Assembly (NCBI RefSeq): GCF_000397205.1
Contig: NC_021237.1
Span: 5,687,501 to 5,751,500 of the forward strand
Reading direction: 5' to 3'
DNA from: Pseudomonas protegens CHA0
Lineage (GTDB): Bacteria > Pseudomonadota > Gammaproteobacteria > Pseudomonadales > Pseudomonadaceae
DNA length: 64,000 nucleotides
Within the stretch, counting starts at the first letter, position 1. Each line of letters starts with the position of its first letter. This document shows positions 29,112 to 39,947 of the stretch, piece by piece. The position numbers and the translations under genes were made by a program. Below the pieces are notes generated by a model. That model searched no databases, was not told the origin of the DNA, and was given only the letters and a program-made list of their open reading frames with translations.

Positions 29112-29923
29112 ACAGTGCCCTGTACAGCGGCTGGATCAGCCACCGGCGCTTCGCCCCCAAGGACCATGCCTTCCGCTATCGGATCGGCCTCTTGTACCTG
29201 GACCTGGACGAGCAGGAATCGGTGCTGGGACTCTCGCCCCTGGCGGGCCGCAGCCGTTTCGCCCCCTTCGCCTTCCGCGAAAGCGATTACCTGAAGGACT
29301 TCACCGGCCAGGGCATGCGCCTGATCGACGCGGTACGCCAGCAAGTGGCCGCAGCCATCGGCCGTGTGCCGGGCGGCGCGGTGCGCCTGTTGACCCAGGT
29401 GCGCAGCTGGGGCCTGGCGTTCAATCCGGTGAGTTTCTTCTACTGCTTCGAGGCCGACGGGCAACTGGCGGCGATTCTCTGTGAAGTCACCAATACCCCG
29501 TGGCGCGAGCGCTATCACTACGTGCTGCCGGCCCGCCCGGACAGTGCCGGCGCTGCCGAGCACCAGCACTTTGCCGTGGCCAAGGCCTTCCACGTCTCGC
29601 CGTTTTTACCCCGTGACCTGGAATACCGCATGAGCTTCAGCCCGCCGGCCGATCGCCTGGGCGTGCACATGGCCGACTGGCAGGGTGATCTGAAGGTATT
29701 CGACGCCACCCTCAGCCTGCAGCGCCAGACCCTGGATCGCCGCAGCCTGCACCAGTACCTGCGCAGTTTTCCATGGATGACCGCCAAGACCTGCCTGGCC
29801 ATCTACTGGCAGGCCCTGCGCCTGACCGCCAAGGGCATCACCTTCTTTCCCCATGAGGCCGCCGACGGCGCCTATCGCACAGCCGCTGTACAACCCAAGG
29901 ATCGCCGCCATGAAATCCTCTAG
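29108..29923 (+). CDS. DUF1365 family protein
   Basis: A 271-residue protein opening with NSALYSGWISHRRFAPKDHA and carrying the family segments GLAFNPVSFFYCF and FHVSPFLPRDLEYR. DUF1365 proteins nearly always lie between a FAD oxidoreductase and a CFA synthase-like gene, as here, which suggests a role in the same lipid modification. No catalytic residues are established. It uses a GTG start overlapping the previous stop; its end overlaps the next gene by 14 bp. Confidence 0.88.
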   Translation: MNSALYSGWISHRRFAPKDHAFRYRIGLLYLDLDEQESVLGLSPLAGRSRFAPFAFRESDYLKDFTGQGMRLIDAVRQQVAAAIGRVPGGAVRLLTQVRSWGLAFNPVSFFYCFEADGQLAAILCEVTNTPWRERYHYVLPARPDSAGAAEHQHFAVAKAFHVSPFLPRDLEYRMSFSPPADRLGVHMADWQGDLKVFDATLSLQRQTLDRRSLHQYLRSFPWMTAKTCLAIYWQALRLTAKGITFFPHEAADGAYRTAAVQPKDRRHEIL

Positions 29924-31181
29924 CGTATCGGCCAGAAATACCCTGTTCAGCACCCACAGCCTTACCGCCAACCTGTTGCGTCGCGGTGTGCTGCGGCAAC
30001 TGGCGCACCTCAAGCACGGCCAACTGCTGGTCATCGAAAACGCCGAGCGCCTGGTCTTCGGCGACCGCACGGCGGCCTTGGTGGGTGAGATCCATATCCA
30101 CGACAGCAGCGCCTGGGGGCTGGTGGCCAGCAGCGGCTCGATCGGTGCCGGCGAAGCGTTCATCCACGGCTACTGGAGCACCCCGGACCTGACGGCGGTG
30201 ATCCGCATCTTCGTCAGCAACCTGGACGTGCTGGATGCCATGGAAGGCGGCCTGGCGCGACTCGGCCGGCCGTTGGTACGCGGCCTGCACTGGCTCAATC
30301 GCAACACGCGCAAGGGCTCGCAGAAAAACATCGCCGCCCACTACGACCTCGGCAATGAACTGTTCGAGCAGTTTCTCGACCCCACGATGATGTATTCGGC
30401 CGCGCAATTTCGCAGCGAGGACGACAGCCTGGAGCAGGCCCAGTTGAACAAACTGGAACGCATCTGCCAGAAACTCGCCCTCAAGCCCGAGGATCACCTG
30501 CTGGAAATCGGCACCGGCTGGGGCAGCATGGCGCTGTATGCGGCGCAGAACTACGGGTGCCGCGTGACCACCACCACCTTGTCCAAGGAACAGTTCGCTT
30601 ATACCCGCCAGCGCATCGACGCTGCCGGCCTGCAGGACCGGGTGACCCTGTTGCTGGAGGACTATCGCGACCTGGACGGGCATTACGACAAGCTGGTGTC
30701 CATCGAAATGATCGAAGCCGTGGGCCACCGCTTCCTGCCCACCTACTTCCAGCAGTGCGCGAAGTTGCTCAAAAGCAACGGCCTGATGCTGCTGCAAGCC
30801 ATCACCATCCGTGACCAGCGCTATGAACAGGCGAAGAACGGCGTGGACTTCATCCAGCGCTACATCTTCCCCGGCGGCGCCCTGCCCAGCGTGCAGAAGA
30901 TGCTCGAAGTGGTCAGCCGCGACACCGACATGAACCTGCTGCACATGGAGGATTTCGGCCTGCACTACGCCCGCACCCTGCGCCTGTGGCACGAGAACTT
31001 CCGCCGCGCCCACGGCCGCCTGAGCGAGCTGGGCTATGACACGTACTTCCTGCGCCTGTGGGAGTTCTACCTGTGCTACTGCGAAGGCGGTTTCCTGGAG
31101 CGCAGCATCGGCACCGCGCAAATGCTCCTGGCCAAACCCTCGGCGGTGCCGCAACCCCTGCTGGGACGTTTCGATGCGTAA
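29910..31181 (+). CDS. Cyclopropane fatty acid synthase family methyltransferase (UfaM-like)
   Basis: A 423-residue SAM-dependent methyltransferase acting on phospholipid acyl chains. The catalytic half starts near residue 145 (NIAAHYDLGNELFEQFLDP); the SAM motif reads LLEIGTGWGSMALYAA, and the conserved VSIEMIEAVGHRF follows. It is longer at the N-terminus than the catalytic core alone. In its setting with FAD, DUF1365 and LitR-like genes it matches UfaM, the furan fatty acid methyltransferase, better than the growth-phase CFA synthase. Start MKSSSVSARN at 29910. Confidence 0.87.
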   Translation: MKSSSVSARNTLFSTHSLTANLLRRGVLRQLAHLKHGQLLVIENAERLVFGDRTAALVGEIHIHDSSAWGLVASSGSIGAGEAFIHGYWSTPDLTAVIRIFVSNLDVLDAMEGGLARLGRPLVRGLHWLNRNTRKGSQKNIAAHYDLGNELFEQFLDPTMMYSAAQFRSEDDSLEQAQLNKLERICQKLALKPEDHLLEIGTGWGSMALYAAQNYGCRVTTTTLSKEQFAYTRQRIDAAGLQDRVTLLLEDYRDLDGHYDKLVSIEMIEAVGHRFLPTYFQQCAKLLKSNGLMLLQAITIRDQRYEQAKNGVDFIQRYIFPGGALPSVQKMLEVVSRDTDMNLLHMEDFGLHYARTLRLWHENFRRAHGRLSELGYDTYFLRLWEFYLCYCEGGFLERSIGTAQMLLAKPSAVPQPLLGRFDA

Positions 31182-31689
31182 ACAACTGGCCAACGCCCTG
31201 CTGTTCCAGCTGGGCTGGTTCATCTGTGTGCTGTCCGGCGACAGCGCCTGGCTGCTGCTGGGGGTGGCGATCCTGCTGGCGCATTTTCGCTGGATCGGCA
31301 GCTGGGCCGCGGAAGGCCGGATGATTTTCGGGGTCGCCCTGACCGGCATTACCCTGGACAGCTTCCTGCACTGGCTGGGGGTGTTCCAGTTCCAGCAAGT
31401 GAGCCTGCTGATTCCCCTGTGGCTGATCGTGCTCTGGGCCTTGCTGGGAACCACTTTGCGCCACTGCCTGGCGTGGACCGCCCGGCCCTGGTGGCTGACC
31501 TGCCTGGTTGGCGCACTGTGCGGACCGCTGTCCTATTACGCCGGGGGCCGCCTGGCCGGAGTGAGCTTTGCCTATGGCCTGTGGCCAACCCTGCTGGGGC
31601 TGGGACTGCTGTGGAGCATGCTGCTGCCGCTGCTGCACGTGCTCGCACGCCCCACTGCGGAAGAACCGCAGGCAGCCATCCCGGACTGA
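31174..31689 (+). CDS. DUF2878 family membrane protein
   Basis: A 171-residue inner-membrane protein with five or so hydrophobic helices starting RKQLANALLFQLGWFICVLS. The pattern and gene neighbourhood (after a CFA-like methyltransferase) match DUF2878. Function unknown. It overlaps the methyltransferase stop by 8 bp; ATG 31174 gives a membrane segment at once, whereas longer frames read through the upstream gene. Confidence 0.85.
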   Translation: MRKQLANALLFQLGWFICVLSGDSAWLLLGVAILLAHFRWIGSWAAEGRMIFGVALTGITLDSFLHWLGVFQFQQVSLLIPLWLIVLWALLGTTLRHCLAWTARPWWLTCLVGALCGPLSYYAGGRLAGVSFAYGLWPTLLGLGLLWSMLLPLLHVLARPTAEEPQAAIPD

Positions 31690-31743
31690 GCGTCCGTCCG
31701 GGCTTTCCCACAGCAGGGGCTCACTGCCTTACACTGCGCGCCT

Positions 31744-32052
31744 ATGACCACCATCCCCGTTACCTCCATCGCCGCCGAACCCGCCGTCAGTTGCTCCACC
31801 TGCGCCGCCTGTTGCTGCCAGCTGGAGGTCATGCTGATCACCGACACCGGGGTGCCCGAGCGCTTTATCGATACCGACGATTGGGGAGGGGAAGTCATGC
31901 GCCGCCTGGATGACGGCTGGTGCGCGGCGCTGGACCGCGACAGCATGCGTTGCAGCATCTATGAGCTGCGGCCGCTGATCTGTCGCGAGTTCGAGCTGGG
32001 CGAGGCCGATTGCTTGAGCGAACGCCGGGGAATTGCCACGGCGTATCGCTGA
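31744..32052 (+). CDS. YkgJ family cysteine cluster protein
   Basis: A 102-residue protein with a cysteine-rich zinc or iron-sulfur binding pattern: CSTCAACCCQLEV (residues 17-29), then CAALD, MRCSIYELRPLICREFELG and DC. This is the YkgJ (CxxCxxCC) family. The exact metal and role are unknown. It lies 54 bp after DUF2878 and may be the last gene of the operon. Confidence 0.87.
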   Translation: MTTIPVTSIAAEPAVSCSTCAACCCQLEVMLITDTGVPERFIDTDDWGGEVMRRLDDGWCAALDRDSMRCSIYELRPLICREFELGEADCLSERRGIATAYR

Positions 32053-32060
32053 TAGCGGCC

Positions 32061-32579
32061 TTAGAGCGGCATCGTGTAATGCAGCGCGTAGCTTTCGATA
32101 CCGTCGTTGGGGGTCTTGATGCCGGCGTTGGAGTAGTGCGTGGCGCGGATACCGACTTCATGGCCACCGGCGAAGCGCAGGCCGAAACCGATGCGGTCTT
32201 CGAACTGGAAGGATGACCCCAGCTTGTTGTCCTCGACCTGGGTATGGGCAAAGGCCGCTACCCCGATGCCGGCCTCGATGTAGGGCTTGACGCTGGCCCC
32301 GGCGAATTCGTAGACCAGCACCGGGGAGAACGACAGGCTGTGGTTGCTGGAGGTCTTGTCGCCATCCCAATAGGTGTAGGCGCCGCTCCAGTAACCCGTG
32401 AGACGGCCGACGTCACTTTGCAGCCAGCTCTTGTCCCAATCCCATTGCATACCCAGCCGATAGGCCTGGGTCGAATCGCCGGTTTGCCCCACGGAGAACT
32501 CGACTCCGGCCGCCTGCGCGGAAAAACTGTGCCCCAACAACCCGGCCGCAAGTGCAGCCAAACACAACAGTCGCTTCAT
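32061..32579 (-). CDS. pagL: Lipid A 3-O-deacylase PagL
   Basis: A 172-residue outer-membrane beta-barrel enzyme that removes the 3-O acyl chain from lipid A. The signal peptide MKRLLCLAALAAGLLGHSFSAQA is followed by alternating barrel strands. The catalytic His-Ser pair appears in THYSNAGIKTPN near the C-terminus, and the barrel ends in an aromatic-rich strand, YALHYTMPL. MKRLLCL at 32579 is favoured over the ATG three codons upstream by ribosome-site spacing. It converges with ykgJ-like; its position beside murI matches P. aeruginosa. Confidence 0.88.
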   Translation of the reverse strand: MKRLLCLAALAAGLLGHSFSAQAAGVEFSVGQTGDSTQAYRLGMQWDWDKSWLQSDVGRLTGYWSGAYTYWDGDKTSSNHSLSFSPVLVYEFAGASVKPYIEAGIGVAAFAHTQVEDNKLGSSFQFEDRIGFGLRFAGGHEVGIRATHYSNAGIKTPNDGIESYALHYTMPL

Positions 32580-32695
32580 CAGGAACATCCTTTTCGAACG
32601 GTTTTATATGGTGTTGTACAACCCTGTGGATAGGCTATAGAAGCCAGCGCGCATTCAGAAGTTCAGCGCCAGCGAAGGGATTTTTCACGATTTTT

Positions 32696-33487
32696 TCACA
32701 ACTGCAAAGGCAGGACTTCAGCAGACTCTTTCCACAACAGAGGCAGCACCCGGGCAAAGTGCGGGACATCGCCACTGGTCCAGAAACAGGTTTCCCGGGC
32801 TGGCCCCTGGGCGCGCAGATCGCCTTCGTCGAGCAGCCGCTGCAATTGCCGGGCAACCGCGGCGCCGGTATCGATCAGGCTGATGGGCCCGGGCAGCATC
32901 TGCGCCAGCAGCGGCTTTAGAAACGGATAATGGGTGCAGCCCAGGATAATGGTGTCGCAGCCGGCAGCCAGCAGAGGCTCGAGGTAGCCGTGCAACAGTT
33001 GGCGCAGAGCGGCACTGTGCAAGTCGCCATTCTCGATCATCTCCACCAGCCCCGGGCAGGGCTGCGTGACGACCTTCACATCAGTGGCGAAACGGTCGAG
33101 CAAGGCGGCGAACTTGGCACTCTGCAAGGTGCCGGTGGTGGCCAGCACCCCGACCACGCCGCTGCGGGTCGCGGCCGCCGCCGGCTTGACCGCAGGCTCC
33201 ATGCCAACGATGGGCCAGTCCGGATAATCGCGGCGCAGGTCGGCCACCCCGGCCACGGTAGCAGTGTTGCAGGCCAGTACCAGGGCCTTGGCGCCCTGTT
33301 CACGAAAGAACCGGGCCATCAGGCTGCAACGCTGGCGAATGAACTCCGGGGTCTTTTCGCCATAGGGAATATGCCCGCAGTCGCCGAAATACAGCAGCGA
33401 CTCGTGGGGCAGCAACTGTTGTATTTCCGCCAGCACCGAGAGGCCGCCGACGCCGGAGTCGAACACCCCGATCGGCGCTTCACTCAC
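32696..33487 (-). CDS. murI: Glutamate racemase
   Basis: A 263-residue cofactor-independent racemase making D-glutamate for peptidoglycan. Catalytic acids and cysteines are visible: [13 protein letters not shown] at the N-terminus, [11 protein letters not shown] (about 72) and [13 protein letters not shown] (about 182). A GTG start at 33487 ([11 protein letters not shown]) overlaps the moeB stop by 8 bp. Extending upstream would overlap moeB much further. Confidence 0.94.
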   Translation of the reverse strand: MSEAPIGVFDSGVGGLSVLAEIQQLLPHESLLYFGDCGHIPYGEKTPEFIRQRCSLMARFFREQGAKALVLACNTATVAGVADLRRDYPDWPIVGMEPAVKPAAAATRSGVVGVLATTGTLQSAKFAALLDRFATDVKVVTQPCPGLVEMIENGDLHSAALRQLLHGYLEPLLAAGCDTIILGCTHYPFLKPLLAQMLPGPISLIDTGAAVARQLQRLLDEGDLRAQGPARETCFWTSGDVPHFARVLPLLWKESAEVLPLQL

Positions 33488-34244
33488 GATGGGTACCACA
33501 GACGCTGCACCCCGGATCGCGCTTGACCCGCAACTCGCGAAAGCGCGTGCCCAGGGCATCGATCAACAACAACCGGCCCACCAGCGGCTCGCCAAACCCG
33601 GCCAGCAGTTTCAGGGCTTCCAGGGCCTGCAGGCTGCCCACGGTGCCCACCAGCGGGCCGAGCACCCCGGCTTCGCTGCAGGTCAGTTCGGCTTCGCTGC
33701 CATGCCCGTATAGACAGTGGTAGCAAGGGCTTTCCGGGCGCCGCGGGTCGAAGACCGACAATTGCCCTTCCAGGCGGATCGCCGCACCGCTGACCAGGGG
33801 CTTGCCGGCCGCCACGCAAGCGGCGTTCACCGCCTCGCGGGTACTGAAGTTGTCGGAGCAATCGAGCACCAGGTCCACCGCCGCTACGGCAGCGGCCAGG
33901 GTATCGACATCCAGCGCCTGGCGATGGGGCACCAGGCGGACCTCCGGGTTGAGGGCAGACAGGCGACTGATGGCCGAGTCCACCTTGCTGACCCCGACGC
34001 TGTGGCTGTCGTGGATGATCTGCCGTTGCAGGTTGGTCAGGTCCACGCTGTCGAAGTCGGCCAGGTGCAGCTCACCAACCCCCGCCGCCGCCAGGTACAA
34101 GGCTGCGGGAGCACCGAGACCGCCGAGGCCGACGATCAGCACGCGGCTTTCCTTGAGGCGCAGCTGGCCGTCGATATCGACATGCTGCAACAGAATCTGT
34201 CGGCTATAGCGCAACAGCTCCTGGTCGGTCAGCACGGCCGGCAC
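33480..34244 (-). CDS. moeB: Molybdopterin-synthase adenylyltransferase MoeB
   Basis: A 254-residue E1-like enzyme that adenylates the C-terminus of MoaD for molybdenum cofactor synthesis. The ATP-binding motif [22 protein letters not shown] starts near residue 34 and [13 protein letters not shown] holds the conserved Arg and Asp. Zinc-binding pairs CYHC and CSVC are present. It lacks a rhodanese domain. Two GTG starts are possible (34244 and 34235), both overlapping prmC. Confidence 0.92.
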   Translation of the reverse strand: MPAVLTDQELLRYSRQILLQHVDIDGQLRLKESRVLIVGLGGLGAPAALYLAAAGVGELHLADFDSVDLTNLQRQIIHDSHSVGVSKVDSAISRLSALNPEVRLVPHRQALDVDTLAAAVAAVDLVLDCSDNFSTREAVNAACVAAGKPLVSGAAIRLEGQLSVFDPRRPESPCYHCLYGHGSEAELTCSEAGVLGPLVGTVGSLQALEALKLLAGFGEPLVGRLLLIDALGTRFRELRVKRDPGCSVCGTHRE

Positions 34245-35059
34245 CCGAGGCTAATGCGCTCATGCCCACCGAGGTCGACCCGGCTGTGGACTTCGATGAA
34301 ACCCTGGGCAGCCAGCAACTCGCGGACCGCCGCGGCCTGATCGTAACCGTGCTCCAGCATCAGCCAGCCACCGGCCTCCAGGTGCTGCGGAGCCTGGGCG
34401 ACGATCAGCCGCAGGTCGTCCAGACCATCCTTGCCCGCCACCAGGGCGCTTTCCGGCTCGAAACGCACGTCGCCGGCCACCAGATGGGGGTCAGCTTCGG
34501 CAATGTAGGGCGGGTTGCTGATGATCAGATCAAAGCGCCGGGACTCAATGGAGCTGAACCAGTGGCTGCTGAGCACGCTGACGTTGTCCAGTTGCAGGCG
34601 CTGGCGGTTGCGTTCGGCCAGGGCCACGGCTTCCAGTACCCGGTCCACGGCCGTGACCTGCCAGGCCGGGCGCTCGCTGGCCAGGGCCAGGGCGATGGCA
34701 CCACTGCCGGTGCCCAGGTCAAGGACCGTGGCTGGGGTCGCGGGCAACAGTTCCAGCGCCGCTTCCACCAGTAGTTCGGTGTCGGGGCGCGGGATCAGGG
34801 TGTGGGGCGCCACCTCCAGGTCGAGCTTCCAGAAGCCCTGCTGGCCAAGGATATAGGCCACCGGCTCGCCGGAGCGGCGTCGCTGCAGGTAGTCGGTGAA
34901 CACCAGGGCCGCCTCGCTGGGCACGATGCGCTCCGGCCAGGTGTGGAGAAAGCTGCGGGGCTTGCCCAGGGCCGCGGCCAGGAGCAGCTCGGCATCCAGG
35001 CGCGGGGTCGGCGAGTCGGGCAGTTGGGCTGCGCGCAGCAGGCTGGCGATGATGGTCAT
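34229..35059 (-). CDS. prmC: Peptide chain release factor N(5)-glutamine methyltransferase
   Basis: A 276-residue SAM-dependent methyltransferase that methylates the Gln of the GGQ motif in release factors. SAM motif TVLDLGTGSGAIALALA is near residue 114 and the catalytic NPPYIAEAD near 183. It directly follows prfA, whose product is its substrate, with no gap. Its end overlaps moeB by 16 bp. Confidence 0.96.
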   Translation of the reverse strand: MTIIASLLRAAQLPDSPTPRLDAELLLAAALGKPRSFLHTWPERIVPSEAALVFTDYLQRRRSGEPVAYILGQQGFWKLDLEVAPHTLIPRPDTELLVEAALELLPATPATVLDLGTGSGAIALALASERPAWQVTAVDRVLEAVALAERNRQRLQLDNVSVLSSHWFSSIESRRFDLIISNPPYIAEADPHLVAGDVRFEPESALVAGKDGLDDLRLIVAQAPQHLEAGGWLMLEHGYDQAAAVRELLAAQGFIEVHSRVDLGGHERISLGCRPC

Positions 35060-36142
35060 TTACTCACCCAATGCCGCAAGTTGATCGGCCTGATATTCAG
35101 CCAGCAACGGCTCGATGACGGCTTCCACGCCCCCGGCGAGGATTTCGTCCAGGGAATACAGGGTCAGGTTGATGCGGTGATCGGTGACCCGGCCCTGGGG
35201 GAAGTTGTAAGTGCGGATGCGCTCGGAACGGTCCCCCGAGCCCACCAGCAACTTGCGCTCGCTGGCAATGGCATTGGCCGCGGCGCTGGTCTGCTGGTCG
35301 TTGAGCTTGGCCGACAGCCAGGACATGGCCCGCGCCCGGTTCTTATGCTGGGAACGCTCTTCCTGGCACTCCACCACGATCCCCGAAGGGATATGGGTGA
35401 TGCGGATCGCCGAGTCGGTCTTGTTCACGTGCTGGCCACCGGCACCCGAGGAGCGATAGGTGTCGATGCGCAGGTCCGCCGGGTTGATCTCGATGGCCTC
35501 CTGTTCATCCGGCTCGGGCAGTACTGCCACGGTGCAGGCCGAAGTGTGGATGCGGCCCTGGGATTCGGTGGCCGGCACTCGCTGCACGCGGTGCGCGCCG
35601 GATTCGAACTTGAGCTTGCCGTAGACGCTCTCGCCTTCGACCCGGGCAATGACTTCCTTATAGCCGCCGTGCTCACCCTCGTTTTCCGAGAGGATCTCCA
35701 GCCGCCAGCCACGCCGCTCGGCGTAACGGGAATACATGCGGAACAGGTCGCCGGAGAAGATCGCCGCCTCGTCGCCGCCAGTACCGGCGCGGATTTCCAG
35801 AAACACGTTGCGACCGTCGTTGGGGTCCTTGGGCAGCAGCATGCGCTGCAGGCTGCTTTCCAGTTCGGCCAGTTGTTCCTTGGCCTCGCGCACTTCCTCG
35901 GCGGCCATTTCCCGCAGGTCCGGGTCGTTGTCCTTGAGCAGCGCCTGGGCGCCTTCAAGGTCCGCCTGGACCTTGAGCACCTGTTTATAAGTAGCCACGA
36001 TCGGCTCGACTTCCGCGTATTCCTTGGAATAGGCGCGGAACTTGGCCTGATCGGAAATGACCTCAGCATCGCCGAGCAAGGCGGTCAGTTCCTCGAAACG
36101 GTCCTGGAGAATGTCCAGCTTACTGAGCAGTGACGCTTTCAT
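35060..36142 (-). CDS. prfA: Peptide chain release factor 1
   Basis: A 360-residue class I release factor that reads UAA and UAG stop codons. The GGQ motif lies in [18 protein letters not shown] (about 231). The codon-recognition element reads [10 protein letters not shown], near the expected PxT motif position, which marks RF1 rather than RF2. Length is exactly the usual 360. Its ATG overlaps the hemA stop by 1 bp (TAATG). Confidence 0.97.
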   Translation of the reverse strand: MKASLLSKLDILQDRFEELTALLGDAEVISDQAKFRAYSKEYAEVEPIVATYKQVLKVQADLEGAQALLKDNDPDLREMAAEEVREAKEQLAELESSLQRMLLPKDPNDGRNVFLEIRAGTGGDEAAIFSGDLFRMYSRYAERRGWRLEILSENEGEHGGYKEVIARVEGESVYGKLKFESGAHRVQRVPATESQGRIHTSACTVAVLPEPDEQEAIEINPADLRIDTYRSSGAGGQHVNKTDSAIRITHIPSGIVVECQEERSQHKNRARAMSWLSAKLNDQQTSAAANAIASERKLLVGSGDRSERIRTYNFPQGRVTDHRINLTLYSLDEILAGGVEAVIEPLLAEYQADQLAALGE

Positions 36143-37416
36143 TACGGGGTTTTATCCGATGAGCCCTCACCGAGGGCAAAGAGTTCTTGGGCCATGGCCA
36201 GCGCATCGAGGCGGCCTTCGGCGGAGAGCTTTTTCAACTGCACGCTCGGCGCGTGCAACAGTTTATTGGTCAGGCCGCGGGCCAACTGGGCCAGCACGTC
36301 CTCGGCGCCGCTGCCGTTGGCCAGCATGCGCAGGGCTTTCTGCAGTTCTTCATCGCGCAGGCGTTCGCTCTGCTGACGATAGGCCTTGAGCACATCCACC
36401 GCCGCCAGTTCCCGCAGGCGCACCATGAAATCCTCGGCGCCGATGTTCACCAATTCCTCGGCGGCCTGGGCCGCGCCCTGGCGGCTCTTGAGGTTTTCTG
36501 CCACCACTTCGTGCAAGTCGTCGACGGTATAGAGGTAAACGTCGTCCAACTCGCCGACTTCTGGCTCGATATCCCGAGGAACGGCGATGTCCACCATGAA
36601 AATCGGCTTGTGCTTGCGCAGCTTCAAGGCACTTTCCACTGCGCCCTTGCCGAGGATCGGCAACTGGCTGGCGGTGGAACTGATGACGATGTCGCTGTGC
36701 ACCAGTTCCTGGGGAATATCCGAAAGCAGCACGGCATGGGCACCGAATTGCTCCGCCAGGAGGCTGGCGCGCTCCAGGGTACGGTTGGCCACCACGATAC
36801 GCTTGACTCCCAGGTCGTGCAGGTGCCGGGCCACCAGGGTGATGGTCTCCCCGGCGCCGATCAGCAGTGCCTGGCTGCGTTGCAGGTCGCTGAAAATCTG
36901 TTTCGCCAGGCTCACCGCGGCGAAGGCCACGGACACCGGGTTCTCACCGATGGCGGTGTCGGTGCGCACCTGCTTGGCGGCGCTGAATGTGGCCTGGAAC
37001 AGCCGGCCCAGCAGCGGCCCGACGGTGCCGGCCTCGCGGGCCACGGCGTAGGCGGACTTCATCTGCCCGAGAATCTGTGGCTCGCCCAGTACCAGCGAAT
37101 CCAGCCCCGACGCCACCCGCATCATGTGACGAACTGCCGCATCGTCCTCATGCACGTAGGCACTGGCGCGCAGCTCGTCTAGGCTCAAATGGTGATATTC
37201 CGCCAGCCAGCGCAGCACCACATCCGCAGAAAGATGATCCTGTTCTATATAGAGCTCACTGCGATTGCAGGTGGAGAGGATCGCAGCTTCGCGGCTGTCG
37301 GTGAGTCGGCAGAGCTGCTGCAAGGCCTCAACCAACTGCTCAGGGGTAAAGGCCACGCGCTCGCGGACGTCTACAGAAGCAGTCTTGTGGTTAATACCGA
37401 GTGCAAGGAAGGCCAT
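36142..37416 (-). CDS. hemA: Glutamyl-tRNA reductase
   Basis: A 424-residue enzyme reducing glutamyl-tRNA to glutamate semialdehyde, the first step of C5-pathway tetrapyrrole synthesis. It begins with [17 protein letters not shown]; the catalytic cysteine is in [10 protein letters not shown] (about residue 50) and the NADPH domain has [17 protein letters not shown] (about 184). It heads the hemA-prfA-prmC-moeB-murI run and is divergent from the TPR lipoprotein gene. Confidence 0.97.
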   Translation of the reverse strand: MAFLALGINHKTASVDVRERVAFTPEQLVEALQQLCRLTDSREAAILSTCNRSELYIEQDHLSADVVLRWLAEYHHLSLDELRASAYVHEDDAAVRHMMRVASGLDSLVLGEPQILGQMKSAYAVAREAGTVGPLLGRLFQATFSAAKQVRTDTAIGENPVSVAFAAVSLAKQIFSDLQRSQALLIGAGETITLVARHLHDLGVKRIVVANRTLERASLLAEQFGAHAVLLSDIPQELVHSDIVISSTASQLPILGKGAVESALKLRKHKPIFMVDIAVPRDIEPEVGELDDVYLYTVDDLHEVVAENLKSRQGAAQAAEELVNIGAEDFMVRLRELAAVDVLKAYRQQSERLRDEELQKALRMLANGSGAEDVLAQLARGLTNKLLHAPSVQLKKLSAEGRLDALAMAQELFALGEGSSDKTP

Positions 37417-37599
37417 TCAAGGTCGCTGATGATGTCGAGAAGCCGGCAATTGTCCTACTTCGCCCGACTCAGAACAACTACCGCCGACTATTGTCCTAAT
37501 AGACTGCCTCTGTTCTGGCATCCCGTTGAGTCTCGGTTATGTTTGGCCGAAGGCTTGTGTCATGATGATCCGACCGCAGGTTAGTCGCCCTCTTCCTAT

Positions 37600-39324
37600 A
37601 TGAATAGATCTTCCGCGTTGCTCCTCGCCTTTGTCTTCCTCAGCGGTTGCCAATCTCTGGCACCCGTTTCACCGGACGCTACGTCGCCGGTGGAAGACAG
37701 CACCTCCGCCCCTGAAAAGCCCAAGGTCTACTCCTCGTTCAGCGAAGACACCGTCTTCAGCCTGCTGAGCGCTGAACTCGCGGGCCAGCGCAATCGTTTC
37801 GACATTGCCCTGGACAACTACGTAACCCAGGCCATCAACACCCAGGATCCGGGCATCTCCGAGCGGGCCTTTCGCATCGCCGAATACCTGGGCGCCGACC
37901 AGGCTGCCCTGGACACGTCGCTGATCTGGGCGAAAAACGCCCCCGACGACCTGGAAGCGCAGCGAGCCGCCGCGATCCAGCTGGCCCGGGCCGGGCGCTA
38001 TGACGACTCGATGGTCTATATGGAGAAGGTCCTACAAGGCAAGGGCGATACCCACTTCGACTTTCTTGCCCTGTCCGCAGCCGATACCGACCAGGACACG
38101 CGCAACGGCCTGATGAAAAGCTTCGACCGCCTGCTGCAGAAACACCCGCACAACAGCCAGTTGATTTTCGGCAAGGCCTTGCTCATGCAACAGGACGGCG
38201 ACGCCAAGGAAGCCCTGGCCCTGCTGGAACAGAACCCACCGGAAGACGGTGAAGTTGCGCCATTGCTGCTGCGCGCCCGCCTGCTGCAAAGCCTGAACCG
38301 GGGTAAAGAAGCCCTGCCGCTGCTGGAAAAAAGCATCCGCAAGTACCCGGACGACAAGCGCCTGCGCCTGACCTACGCCCGCATGCTGGTGGAGCAGGAC
38401 CGCATGGAGGATGCCAAGACCCAGTTCTCCAGTCTGGTCCAGCAATATCCGGAAGATGACGAACTGCGCTATTCCCTGGCACTCGTCTGCCTGGAGGCCA
38501 AGGCCTGGGAAGAAGCCAAGGGCTACCTGGAAGACCTGATTGCCCGTGAAAGCCACGAAGACTCCGCGCACCTGAACCTGGGCCGGATCGCCGAAGAACT
38601 CAACGACCCGCAAGGGGCCTTGATCGAATACGGCCAGGTCGGCCCGGGCAATGACTACCTGCCCGCACAGTTGCGCCAGGCCGATATCCTGATGAACAAC
38701 GGCCGCACCGACGAGGCGCAAAAACGCCTGGTGGCGGCCCGCGACGCCCAACCCGACTACGCCATCCAGCTGTACCTGATCGAAGTCGAGACCCTGTCAG
38801 CGAACAACCAGGGCGAGCGCGCCTGGAAAGTCGTCCAACAGGCCCTGCAGCAATACCCCGACGACCTGAACCTGCTGTACACCCGCGCCATGCAGGCGGA
38901 AAAACGCAATGACCTTGCGCAGATGGAAAAGGATCTGCGCCTGATCATCCAGCGCGAACCGGACAACGCCATGGCATTGAACGCCCTGGGCTACACCTTG
39001 TCTGACCGCACTACACGCTATGCCGAAGCCAAGACCCTGATCGAGCAAGCCCACCAGTTGACTCCGGAAGACCCGGCCGTCCTCGACAGCCTGGGCTGGG
39101 TGAATTTCCGCCTGGGCAACCTGGACGAAGCCGAACGCCTGCTGCGCCAGGCCCTGGAGCGCTTCCCCGATCAGGAAGTGGCGGCGCACCTGGGTGAAGT
39201 GCTGTGGAACAACGGCAAGCAGCGCGAGGCCAAGCAGATCTGGAGCAAGTTCCTCAAGGATCAGCCCGACAGCCCCGTACTACGCGGCACCATCAAACGC
39301 CTGACCGGATCAGAGACTCTTTAA
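37600..39324 (+). CDS. Tetratricopeptide repeat lipoprotein
   Basis: A 574-residue protein with a lipoprotein signal ([20 protein letters not shown], lipobox LSGC), so exported and lipid-anchored. The mature part is almost entirely helical TPR-like repeats from about residue 60 to the end, for example [20 protein letters not shown] near the C-terminus. It is likely a scaffold for protein interactions in the envelope. P. aeruginosa has the same gene (PA4667-like) before lolB. Four bases separate it from lolB. Confidence 0.92.
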   Translation: MNRSSALLLAFVFLSGCQSLAPVSPDATSPVEDSTSAPEKPKVYSSFSEDTVFSLLSAELAGQRNRFDIALDNYVTQAINTQDPGISERAFRIAEYLGADQAALDTSLIWAKNAPDDLEAQRAAAIQLARAGRYDDSMVYMEKVLQGKGDTHFDFLALSAADTDQDTRNGLMKSFDRLLQKHPHNSQLIFGKALLMQQDGDAKEALALLEQNPPEDGEVAPLLLRARLLQSLNRGKEALPLLEKSIRKYPDDKRLRLTYARMLVEQDRMEDAKTQFSSLVQQYPEDDELRYSLALVCLEAKAWEEAKGYLEDLIARESHEDSAHLNLGRIAEELNDPQGALIEYGQVGPGNDYLPAQLRQADILMNNGRTDEAQKRLVAARDAQPDYAIQLYLIEVETLSANNQGERAWKVVQQALQQYPDDLNLLYTRAMQAEKRNDLAQMEKDLRLIIQREPDNAMALNALGYTLSDRTTRYAEAKTLIEQAHQLTPEDPAVLDSLGWVNFRLGNLDEAERLLRQALERFPDQEVAAHLGEVLWNNGKQREAKQIWSKFLKDQPDSPVLRGTIKRLTGSETL

Positions 39325-39328
39325 GACC

Positions 39329-39946
39329 ATGTTTTTGCGCCACTTTATTGTTTTCAGCTTTATCGCCCTGCTGGCCGGCTGCGCCGGCTTCGGTGCCCGA
39401 GAGTCCGTCCAGGGCCAGGGCAACCCTACGCAATGGCGCTTGCACAAGGATCAACTGACCGGCCTCGACGGCTGGCAGATCAACGGCAAGATCGGCATTC
39501 GTGCCCCCAAGGATTCCGGCAGCGGCACTCTGTTCTGGCTGCAACGCCAGGACTACTACGACATCCGCCTGTCAGGCCCGCTGGGCCGTGGCGCCGCACG
39601 ACTCACCGGTCGTCCCGGCCAGGTCAGCCTGGAAGTGGCCAACCAGGGTCGCTATGAATCCGCAAGCCCGGAAACCCTGCTGGAAGAACAGCTGGGCTGG
39701 AAGCTGCCGGTCTCGCACCTGGCCTGGTGGGTTCGCGGCCTGCCCGCGCCCGACAGCAAAAGCCGCCTGACCCTGGACGGCGACAGCCATCTGGCGAGCC
39801 TGGAGCAAGATGGCTGGCAGGTGGAATACAGCAGCTACTCGCAGCAGAACGGCTATTGGCTGCCCGAGCGGATCAAACTGCACGGCAGCGACCTTGACGT
39901 CACCCTGGTGATCAAGGAATGGCTGCCGCGCAAGCTGGGGCAATGA
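39329..39946 (+). CDS. lolB: Outer-membrane lipoprotein receptor LolB
   Basis: A 205-residue lipoprotein that accepts lipoproteins from LolA and inserts them into the outer membrane. Signal [20 protein letters not shown] with lipobox LAGC. The mature region shows the LolB fold landmarks: [12 protein letters not shown], then [19 protein letters not shown], then the WWVRGLPAP segment. Placed between the TPR gene and ispE as in other gammaproteobacteria. Confidence 0.94.
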   Translation: MFLRHFIVFSFIALLAGCAGFGARESVQGQGNPTQWRLHKDQLTGLDGWQINGKIGIRAPKDSGSGTLFWLQRQDYYDIRLSGPLGRGAARLTGRPGQVSLEVANQGRYESASPETLLEEQLGWKLPVSHLAWWVRGLPAPDSKSRLTLDGDSHLASLEQDGWQVEYSSYSQQNGYWLPERIKLHGSDLDVTLVIKEWLPRKLGQ

Positions 39947-39947
39947 A

